Shown here piece by piece: positions 51,201 through 61,123 of a stretch of 64,000 nt of DNA. How positions within the stretch are numbered: the stretch's first letter is position 1; the number at the start of each line of letters is the position of its first letter. This DNA comes from Branchiostoma floridae (lineage: Eukaryota > Chordata > Leptocardii > Amphioxiformes > Branchiostomatidae). Under the pieces are notes generated by a model. That model did not search any database and was not told the DNA's origin. It was given only the letters and a program-made list of their open reading frames with translations. Location: assembly GCF_000003815.2 (NCBI RefSeq), contig NC_049981.1, positions 24,257,675-24,321,674 on the forward strand, given 5' to 3'. Made by a program: the position numbers and the translations under genes.

Positions 51201-52371
51201 TACAAACGTTTTCATGGAGGTAACGAACTCCGTTACTGCAAGAAATTAGGAAAACCCGTCAAATATCAGAAAGCAAGGTTTCTTACCACAGCCCTGACGG
51301 TGACTGCGTACGCGGTCTGCGCTTCAGACTCGATGGCTGTCCTGTCCCTCAGCCTCAAGATACCGTCTACCTGGCCAATCTCAAACGAGTCGGTGTGCTA
51401 AGAATAAGATAAAATGAATAATAGTTTGTCATGTGGAAATAAAAAAATTAGATGTACCATAAATTGCACGTAATTTCTTCACCTCTGACCTCCACTTCAA
51501 TTCTCCACCGTTCTTGATTTTGACATCGGAACGTGCGACCAAGACTTTGATTTACGGGCAATGGTTTTAATATACTGGGTTTTGTTTGTTCCCCCGAATA
51601 TCACCAACTTTCATCTCTACCATTCTAAATGTCACATCTCTTGCCCTGTATATATTGGGCCCCTTGGAAATCAACATTATAAATTGAAGGTAGCAACCAA
51701 GTCGTCTTGAGATGAAATAGACAAGTAAACGGAGTGTCTGACTTCAATATCTAATAGGAAATATCAGTAAGCTGCAGAACCCGGGAAAGTTGCTCCTTCA
51801 TATCCTTTTTGATTTTTTTTTCAAATCATTCTGCTGAATGTTTCTAGAGAGACCAAATCGTACATACCGAAGTGAGTTGGTAGTTCACAGCGCCATTCTG
51901 CCCGCTGTCTATGTCTGTCGCTCTCACGGTGATGATCTCGGTACCAATCGCTGCAGACTAGGAAGAAATATTGATAAATGTATAAAGCCACTTATGAAAA
52001 TAGCCATGTATCGTTTTATTACTTCCGCGAAGCCGGGGTTATTGTAGTGAGTAGTTGTGTTTGGAGGTATGTCCGCAGTTATGTGAATATTGCTGAGTGA
52101 AAAGATGGAACTGGACAGGTGTAATACGATACTATACTCAAATGTTGGCAGAAAGATTAAACAAAATAAACTCTTAGCGATCTCTGAAACAATCCCTAAA
52201 TCATCCTTATTGACCTATAGCTACATAGTGTAGCTATGTCTTACCTTGCAGGTCTACAACATTGAACAAACATCGAACCACTGGCTTCGAACTCTCCAAG
52301 TACCATGGCAGACGAATAAAGACAGAGGCAAAGTAGCTAATTACAATGCCTCTGTTTTCATATAGAGATGA

Positions 52372-52440
<69 letters not shown>

Positions 52441-53803
52441 GTAAAGATCCAGTCTTTTGCAGGTCGAATGTGTAGGGACGTCTTACCTCCGACAGAGTAG
52501 CTTCGTATGGCGTGCCTTGGAATTGAGGGGAGTTGTCGTTGTAGTCAATGACATTGATGAGAAGATCAGAATGCGTGATCTGCATGTCGTGTATAACATA
52601 GTATCTTTAAAAGATGCTTAAATTAATATTATAAACGATTATATAGCACTTTGATTAGCATCGGTGATAAACATTACTAAAGAAACGAGGTTTTCTTTAA
52701 AAATCTTAGTTACAAATAATATCAGATACCTGGTGTCCGCCGAGACCATCCGTTATCGTCACGTCGAATCTGACTACCGGGTTTGTCTACATAAAAAAGA
52801 CAAAAACATAAATGTGATTAATGTGTAACTATAATCTAAGTATAGTATCTTATTTTGTTAGACAACCTACAGAAAGTCTACCATACGTGTTATGTTCTTG
52901 AGTGTCAATGATAAGTGGCTAAAAGGATTAGCCAACCTCGCGGTCCAGAATCTTCGCTACCACCAGGTCGCCCAGTGTCTCCCCCTGTGCGTTGACTCCG
53001 GCAGGGTCGATACGGAAAGCGTCACCGCTGATGAGGAAGTCCAGGGCATTTCCGTCAGGATCTAATGCACGGATCTGGAAAATAGACTGACCTACAAGAA
53101 ACAAACAAACAATTTTACAAACAAGATGAAGGTGTTCTTATTTAACGAAGAAAAAAAATGATATGTATGTGACATATACAGTGTATCTGCTACTGACTAT
53201 GAGATTTGATTGTATAAACATATATAGCCATAAAATATAAATCATTACATCATACCAGAAAATGTTTAATGCTTTTTTACAATGAATTTCCTAGCCTGAA
53301 ACATTTTTTATACAGAACACATCAATGGCATATGCTGCTGCACAATAAGACATTGTATGTGCATTAAGCTAGACAAGGGAGACGTACCAAAAACAGCAAT
53401 TTAATTAATTCACATAGAGAAGAATTAGATACTTTAGATCAACAATGAATTGTGCGTATCATTGTCCATGAATATTGTCTTACCAACTGGTGTGTTCTCA
53501 GAAACTAGCATGTTGTTCAGGTCACCTATGTTGACAAATTCAGGTGCGGTAACAGCAGCTGTAATAGAAAAATCATAATATTTATGATCAATATTCATTT
53601 TACAATTACACTGTTTGCCTTAAAACCTGATCATGTAAGACTTACATAGCGAGTTAATGTTAAATGTGCCAAAATATTCAGATTGATTCAAATTGTAAAT
53701 GTAGGTAACATATTCATGAATGCCTACTTACTTGTGATGCCTATGCCGGCCAGTAGGAGAAGAACACATTTCTCTCCTAACATGGCGGCAGCTAGAAGCT
53801 AAC
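42665..53803 (-). CDS. Cadherin gene B: tandem paralogue of gene A, 1012 aa, 30 coding exons
   Basis: Reconstructed from splice sites: 3039 nt, 1012 aa plus stop, phases consistent. The ATG at 53783 sits in strong context (GCCGCCATG). The signal peptide is MLGEKCVLLLLAGIGIT. Six cadherin repeats follow in the same order as gene A. DYNDN, DANDN and DQNDN motifs lie at the ends of EC1, EC3 and EC5. EC2-EC3 (TDEQNRSP) and EC4-EC5 (NIRDAP) are non-canonical. A membrane-adjacent domain spans about 707-802, the TM helix is about 818-840, and the 170-residue tail ends GNSRL. Exon lengths equal those of gene A in 20 of 30 cases and otherwise differ by multiples of 3. Two introns use GC donors. EC3 carries a seven-codon longer exon 11 than gene A. 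The function is presumably calcium-dependent adhesion at the plasma membrane; the ligand is unknown. Confidence 0.9.
43500..43566. repeat. (GT)n microsatellite in a gene B intron
   Basis: Imperfect GT/GC dinucleotide run between gene B exons 28 and 29. The long plus-strand frame that crosses it (43464-43943) is antisense to exon 28 and not a gene. Confidence 0.85.
47430..47464. repeat. (ATC)n trinucleotide repeat
   Basis: ATC/ATT triplets immediately upstream of gene B exon 18 in the transcript direction, next to that exon's weak acceptor. Confidence 0.8.
52375..52440. repeat. (AT)n microsatellite in a gene B intron
   Basis: An alternating AT tract of about 60 bp, 46 bp past the end of gene B exon 5. 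A shorter (TA)n tract with the same property lies at 63000-63019, near a gene C exon. Confidence 0.9.
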
Positions 53804-55850
53804 CTGTTGACAAAATAGATCAACATAGACATATCATAATATGTTTGATATATATACCCTTATTCACATAAACAGTAGTATTGCATATTGGTATCAAGTT
53901 TGAATAATACTTACATAATAGCTAAACGCCGATATTTGTGGAGATATTTTAAATTAAGAGTATTGATATTCAACGAAAATATTGATTTTAAAGACAAAAG
54001 CCCGGAAGGTGTGTACTACCACACGATCCAACTCTAAGAATTGTAAATTTACCTGTTTAGACTATATGAAATGCTTGTTAATGTTGTAGATATTTTACAA
54101 TAGAACCAACATGACACAACTTGGATGGGTATGTTTAAAGCCCACTTATCGGCAACATAACTGCCATTTTAATAAATAATGAGCTCGGGCTGCCACCCTC
54201 AATACAAACACATAATATATTTTCAGTGTCAGTTTTCCTTTTTGCCTGACAAATTTTGTTCTATTCATCTATTTCTTCTAACTTAACGATGTGCAAATTA
54301 GGAAAACGCCTAACCAAGTATTCCACAGATAACCTAATGATGAAGCCAGGACAAATATCATTGAAAATACAAACATATATTGTCTAATACAAATGCCCAT
54401 GTAATCTCTGTTTTTTTTGCGTTAAATACACAAAGGTAGTGAATCCCATCAAGAAGTACGCACTCCATGTATTTCTAGTCATTGCGATAACTTTGAACTC
54501 TATTATGCAAATCTGTTGCCTTAAATGTCTATACTTATATTCTACACGAAATATGAATTAGCTTGTTTTGAAATCCCTTTGGAAAATCTAAAGGAGCAAA
54601 AGCATGTTTATCTTTGAGAACCATTTTACTTCAAAAAGATCTAGAGCCCTCCTCATGATTCCACTCTATTCAGCCCCTTGTCAAAGCTCCACAGGGAACG
54701 TTTAATTTACGCGTTGAGCGCAGTGGGGATTTAATCTAGCCTCCTTTGTCATCATTGCTGTAGAAGAAAAGCTGGGTCTGTGATGACTAACGTGAAACGC
54801 TTTTGTTATAATAGCGTAGCGTCACACAACGACCTACCCCCAACAATATGGTACCATTTCAAAATCATCCGTAGCTTTCACAAAACTGGCGATTGTTTAA
54901 AGGACCACTCTAGTCAAGAGACGTGACAGGACTGAGTCTCACAATCTGTGTCTTCACATTTTCTTGCGGTCGGGTCAAAGTGTCATCGTGTTTTCACAAG
55001 TCGGCCTCTTTGCCTTTCGACACGCGGATGAAAACAATTTTGAAAGGAATAATGTCAAAGACCGAGGCTTGGCAAAGATTAGTTTTAAAGAGGCATAGCA
55101 GAGGTTGCCAACACGGTGTAGGGGGACCGTTAGCTGTGAGAGTGTTCATGAGTTGCTCGACTTTACCTGTCAAAGGTCTTTGGCACTTTTACGATCGCAA
55201 GGTTTTTCATCATTATTATCTTGAAATATTTGGAAACCAATCGTATCATAAATAAATCGTGTATGACATTACAGGCATACAGGCTACCTAAATGCATTTT
55301 AATGCCTTATTACTGTATCTGATATAAGTTGTGATCTATCATCGAAAAGAATAAATAATGTTATCTTTTTTTATTAATTCTTCATAAAAAATAGGTTGTG
55401 ATATTCTCAAAATTTAGAAATAAGGGTAAACAGCAGTGATATGCCCATTCTAATTATGCAATATCATACTTTGGTACAGGTTAAAAATTTCAAAACCGTT
55501 AAGTACTGTTTTGAACAAGCAGACTCAGTATACACCACTATCTTCTACACACACTAATCCTTCCTTGGAATAGATAGACAAAGAACAAGTACCAGTAGTA
55601 GTAGTACAACTCTAACCCATATGCGTTCTTTTTAAAGACGCAAAGACAGGGTGCTTTTAAGACATTTGTACGACAGCATACATACATATACGATTTATCT
55701 CGATATACGACGAATTATCTATGAATCACCGACGTCTACTTTGGACAATTCTCACGACCCAACTATAGGCTAAAAAGTACATAATGATGTATGTTGTTCC
55801 AACAGAGTAAGAGACTTTACATAAACCAAATGATACTTGTGTAAACTCAC

Positions 55851-55967
55851 CAGTGGGGTGAAGATAAGAAGGAGGTAACGCTTCAGGCGCCGTCTACAAA
55901 GCTGGGTGGGATGGCACAGTGAATTTCACCACACCCTCAAGGCGGCCTCCAAACGACATACCGTAAA
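55851..55967 (-). promoter_or_regulatory. Gene B leader exon and conserved promoter block
   Basis: On the minus strand, CCCCACTG/GTGAGTTT gives a strong donor (last exonic base 55851). The first coding exon has an acceptor (GTCAACAG) ending at 53804, so a leader is required. The block 55925-55967 is the counterpart of 40981-41023 of gene A, with identical spacing between TTCACCACACCC and ATACCGTAAA. The transcription start is somewhere in or just upstream of the block and is not resolved. Confidence 0.5.
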
Positions 55968-58000
55968 ATTCGCAACATTTTCTACCCTTGAAAAAAACAG
56001 ACCAAGCCTTTTTCAATGCACATCTATATGTATTTGGCTTTTGAATTAGGCTGATACTTAGAACTTAAATGTAAATGTTATTTCAATGTTATTTACAATG
56101 CAGTTCAGTGTAAACAGAACTGTTCTACAGTTCCAAAAGAAGAGAGATGTACAGTAGTTGGGAGGACAAAGAACTCAGGCTGGGCCTTTAGATAGAAGCG
56201 CCTATTATTTCTCAATAATACACGCCCGACATTTGGCACAATGGGGTACTTTGGGAGAGTAGTGGAACGTGAATGGGACGGGGTGAAGGGGTGGATTAAA
56301 TATTCATGGCGACGCACACTCATCAGTTTAGAATTTCGTGTCCATTTCCTTGTTTATGTTACGGTGTCTCCTTTAAATGGCTTGTATATAGACTGTATAT
56401 CAAAATTTTAACACTTAATCCAGCTTTTTAACTAACAATGTTTTTTGGGATATCAAAGTTAATGTAAGCGATTTTTTTTGTTTTTCATCTTCGTTTTAGA
56501 TGTGTAACGTTGCAAACATAAGCATTTTTCTTGCACAATTTGAGTAATGTTGTGCACAATATATTAATGAAACTCGCTACATGATGCACTGAATAATTTA
56601 GAAGCAGTATTGAGCCTACTGTTGCGTGTAAAGCCGGGGTTTTGGGACAGCTGAATATTGGATTTGATGATATCACGAAAGAAGCTTTAGCGAGTTTATC
56701 TACAAGATTGGGCCATAAAACGTACAACTTTTCTACTTTTATAGAGAATGTATATGCCAGAGGTACATCGAAAAAATGTTTACCTTTAAAGTTGATTGTT
56801 TGACTGCTCTGTTTATCAATAGACACCTGTCATTCATAAAACAGTGACAAATACAGGTGTGTCCTATGTCTTTTGTTTGGCCTTGTCTATTATGTTTCAA
56901 TAAAATATGATGTTTTGTTTTGATATTTCTTATCAATCCTACCGAAACATTATTTCAAGATAACTTGTAAGTTTGAAAGATCGCTGGTCTTTTTATTTTA
57001 ACACTGTGAAAATATTCAGAGAATATTTTTGAAATGTACATGTGGGCATTACAATGTAAAGTAGGCCGTACCGTTGGGAATACCTTCAAACGACCACCTG
57101 TTAGCTTGCAATTCGTCCTCAGATCGGTAGAGGTGTTGCTGTATATACCTCCAAATACAACTAATGCTATGTTTCTCTGCAAAATCTTGCTGGATAACTT
57201 AACTTTTACACGTTTAGAAATTCTAAGATGTTGTTCCCGTTATTATTTCATATCTAATAGTATTTACAACTAAACGTAGTCGAACATAAAAAAATAAATG
57301 TGCAACATTCTTTATTATTGTTTTTAATATTTTGTCACTGGCACCTAGCATATGGGTATAGTATGCACAACAGCAGTGCCTAGATAACATGCCACCATAA
57401 ATTCAATCTTACTATAATAATAACATTCAAAAATACATCTATAGCTTGGTTTATGTTATTGATAAAAACTTTACATTTTGTATTTACATTTTTGTGCAAC
57501 ATTTTCTATTCGATGAAAGCGTTTTAGAACTCTTTTTTTATGCTACAATGCAAATATGGTGGCACGGTGACCTTGTGGTAAGAGTTGTCGACTCGGAACC
57601 TGGAGGTACTGAGTTGGGATTCCTGACAGGCCCCGATGCTATGCTCTTGTGAAAGGCACTTACACAAATTTTCCCTTTCAAATCAGATGTAAACAACTAC
57701 CTATCCTTGATTGATATCCTCGGATAGGGTATCAAATCGTCGTTTTAGACACCTCGAACCTATCATACTTACAGAAAAGATTAAGGGTCTATGCCGGGAT
57801 GAGTTTATCATTTATATCTGTCCAGATAAGCAGCTTGCACTCTTCAGCACAAACCAGGTGTGCTACCGAGAGTGCAATAAAAGCAAAGAAAACTGCCAAT
57901 GTTAAAGGCTAAAATCCTCATGGAATTCATGCCTATTCTAAAAATAGCTCATCATCGACCTATCCGTTTCGTAGTCATCAGAATCGTATTTCTGCAGATT
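55968..58000. other. Intergenic spacer between genes B and C
   Basis: Contains the SINE at 57.55-57.67 kb and the 3' UTR of gene C, whose end I cannot place. Open frames here (for example 56485-56826 minus, 113 codons) have no recognisable family. Nothing else supported. Confidence 0.4.
57550..57670 (+). mobile_element. tRNA-derived SINE, second copy
   Basis: Box-A-like TGGCACGGTGACCTTGTGG and a degenerate box B (GGGATTCCTGAC) are followed by GACAGGCCCCGATGCTATGC then TCTTG. The post-tRNA part parallels the copy at 14.64-14.79 kb. It lies just past the 3' end of gene C, in the opposite orientation. Confidence 0.5.
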
Positions 58001-61000
58001 CTAGCATTTAGCCTCTGGCATGTTGTTGAGTATGTCCACGTATTTGTCCACTGCTGTGGATACTTTGATTTGTTCCAGTAGCCTGGCGAGATGTTTAAAG
58101 CTAGGACGTTTGTTGGGATCCTTGCTCCAACAGGCCAACATCGTCTTGTACCTGCAAAGTGAGAACAAGGATGAAAAACATTTCTATGCGACAAGAACAA
58201 ACCGCAAAAATATGCCAAACTTTTACTTAAATGTACTTAATTCATTTTACCAACTAAGAAATTGCACAGTAGCTATAACCGTGGACCCACCATCTGGAAC
58301 AGTCTACCACCGGACATACGCACAGCCCCAAATCTGGCTTCCTTTAAGAGACTCTTACAGTAATGGGAACGGCCAAAGGAACGGACTTGAATCATGTAGT
58401 AGTTTCTTTCTTTGTATGTATGTATGTATGTAGAAATTGTGTATATAGACTTATAGGACTTATAAGGACTTTAAACGATGTAACTGTATCTCTGTTATAT
58501 ACTTTGTCTGACCCTTGCCTCTTCCCTCATGCCCTCTCTGAAAAGCGGCCTACAGGCCGATTTGAGCTTTCATGAATAAATAAAGGTTCAAACAAACAAA
58601 AGAAAAAAGACACCCCATGGAGTAATACGCAGCTTGGCAAAGGGCTATACAGGCACTGACATAGTCTATGGTGGAATTTCTAACACAAAGGATTTTCTGA
58701 TAAACCTTGCTCTACATACATTACATTTATATCACACGTCAGCATAAAATACATTGATATGAATTAATATATGATGTAATATAATGATATAAGTTGGGTG
58801 ACGGACATTTCTATGATACATGGAGCCTCTCATAATCTACATTTATGATATTGAGAAAAGTGACACGTACACTCGAGTTGGACACTCTTCTGGTCTGCGC
58901 AGGCGCCGATCGCTCAGGAGATAGTCCGCCATGTCGTATATGTCTACATCCGGGTACGGAGGGATCCCGCGCGTCATCAGTTCCCATAGCAACACACCGA
59001 ACGACCACTGAATAATATCAAAAGGTAAGGAATATCTGATAGTAGACAGGAAGAATGTAAAGCGACATAGTAAGATACTTCTGAATCCACTGTATTCAAT
59101 TAATTTATTAAGGGATAAATTTATGACAGTTCTGGATAAGAATATTTTGCAGAACCAATGGTTTTATTTAGGTTCGGTGACTGTCTTATAAGATTGACAG
59201 TGCTTTACTGGTCGATAAATCTTAATATTCATTTCAGACAATCAAGCCTGACAAGTTGTGTGAGGAATACAGATTTGATAGACATAAAAGACATTGACTT
59301 TCAAAACGAAACCGGCTTAGTAGGTGTAGGCTATAAGGAAATATCCTTACCACGTCAGTTTTTGTGTTGAAGACATTGTGTGTGAGACTCTCTATCGCCA
59401 TCCACTTGACAGGCAGTGCGGGCCCTCCCTCCCGGCTGGTGTAGTAGTCATGTTCGTAGATATCTCTGGACAAGCCAAAGTCACCAATCTTCACAATTCT
59501 GTACTCATCAATCCTGTTGGTGTGGGGAGAAAGTTGGAACAAATATGAAATAGCTATGGCCTAAACACATTCGTTTTTATTGTTTTATCTATGTAAAGTT
59601 GTGATGTTTTTTTTTCGTTTATTTTTTTTCTTTGTAGTAACCGTATATTACAAGTAAATATTTTTTTTCAATGATGGAAATTGCATCAGCGCATTTTAGT
59701 CCGTTTTCTCGTTATTCAGGTTACATTTACAAGCTAATGGCATTTTCACCTAAAATAAAGGTCAGAGGTTACGGAAATGTAGAAGTGATTTGGAAGGAAT
59801 TGTTAGGAAAACTCACATGCAGTTTCTGGCTGCAAGATCCCGATGTACATACTTCATGCCGCCGAGGTACGACATACCTTCGGCTATCTGCTGTCCAAAA
59901 TCGATCAAATCCCTTGTTGTAATGTCCTGTGATGGACAGAAATTGTAGAATAGAACGTACAAGGAGGCAACTTAATGTTCATTAGTTTGGGTTAGAATTC
60001 ATTCAAGCGCTGTATATTGTGCTTTGAACCATCTGTTAGTAATGGTAACAGGGACCTTGTATTTCGTTTTGGTGCATTGATTTCAAATCAATTAAACGCC
60101 AGTGCTATTCTGTAAAAATAGTTGTGTAAGTCCATTCATTTCTTTACGTTAGAAATCACAGTAATATCTCGCTAGATACAGTACGTTCCAAACATGTGAG
60201 AGCTACTCACCTTGCCTGAATCTTTTATGAAATTCAGGAGGTCTCCGTTTTTCATGTAAGGAATGATGATCATGGGCGGTTCTCCGTGATGTAGACAGAT
60301 GCCGACAAGCCCTAGCACGTTTCTGTGGTTAAACTGTCGCATCATGATCCCTTCCCGCAAAAACGTGTTCAGGTTCTGTCTGTTACCTGCCATTAGGGGA
60401 GAGCGGACATTACAGGTACGAAAACTTTTCTGAGTATGCAAATTAAGCATATACAAATTAACACAGCAGCTATTCATCATCATTCCACTCTTCTGTACTA
60501 ATCCATCCTCGTCTTTATATGCTGGTTTTGTCACATACAACTTTGATACATTTGTAATAGCACAGTGATATCATTTTCACACTTTGAACATGGTTGCGAA
60601 AAGATTTTTCATTAAAACATGTGAACAAAATGATTGTGAAGCATATGTATTAATTGTCAGTGATTTTCTCACCTTGTAATGTCTTTACAGCCACCTCAAC
60701 TTGTGTTTTCAATGTTCCCTTCAGCACCTGACCAAAATTTCCTATTAGACAAAAAATAATTTCACAATGTTACAAAAAGGAATAGCATGATTGATGTTTC
60801 AGAGCGCGGCACTATTCAGGATACTGGGAAAGAGACGTAAGACGTGTACCATACAGTGAGCGTGCAAGACTGAATGGCCGCCTACTAGGGATTACCATGG
60901 TAACACAATCTCTGCCGATTGTGCTCACCTTTTGCAAAGACTGGTCCCAGCTTCAGCCATTTCCGTTCTATGAGTACATCGTTGACGGAGCAGGCGATGT

Positions 61001-61123
61001 CTTCGTCCACTCCTGCAAACATCGGCTGTTCGTAGTGGTCTTCGTTTGACAGAACTTTGAACTCTAACGGTCCTTCAGAGTTGTCGCCGTGCTGTCGCAG
61101 ATCGGTCACCCCGTTGTCTACGT
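58001..61123 (-). other. Gene C kinase exon map
   Basis: Exons in transcript order: 60929-61123 (juxtamembrane, start of kinase), 60673-60741 (glycine loop, VAVK), 60211-60386 (C-helix, hinge PYMKNGDL), 59817-59926 (HRDLAARN), 59351-59513 (DFG, activation loop), 58871-59007 ([11 protein letters not shown]), 58001-58151 (end, stop TAG 58001-58003). All donors are GT and phases agree. The first glycine of the usual GxGxxG loop is Ala (A424-K-G-N-F-G). All other catalytic residues are intact, so I expect an active kinase. Confidence 0.88.

Larger units (their letters stand above)
45488..53803 (-). other. Gene B ectodomain exon map (exons 1-23)
   Basis: Coding exons in transcript order: 53732-53783 (exon extends to 53803), 53484-53558, 52937-53091, 52730-52786, 52487-52579, 51868-51957, 51287-51397, 50802-50936, 50491-50572, 50091-50215, 49517-49735, 48944-49111, 48712-48795, 48391-48502, 48115-48236, 47756-47882, 47595-47641, 47299-47403, 46874-47014, 46594-46682, 46288-46374, 45749-45817, 45488-45548. 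The donor after exon 8 is CAG/GCAAGG. The acceptor of exon 18 is weak (ATGAAG) but is fixed by frame and by the gene A equivalent. Confidence 0.85.

Noticed and set aside
54923-55255. 110-codon plus-strand frame
   Set aside because: It lies in gene B intron 1, with no recognisable domain or splice support.
57952-58218. 88-codon minus frame at the 3' end of gene C
   Set aside because: It is out of phase with the kinase. The correct frame reads [12 protein letters not shown] and ends at TAG 58001-58003.
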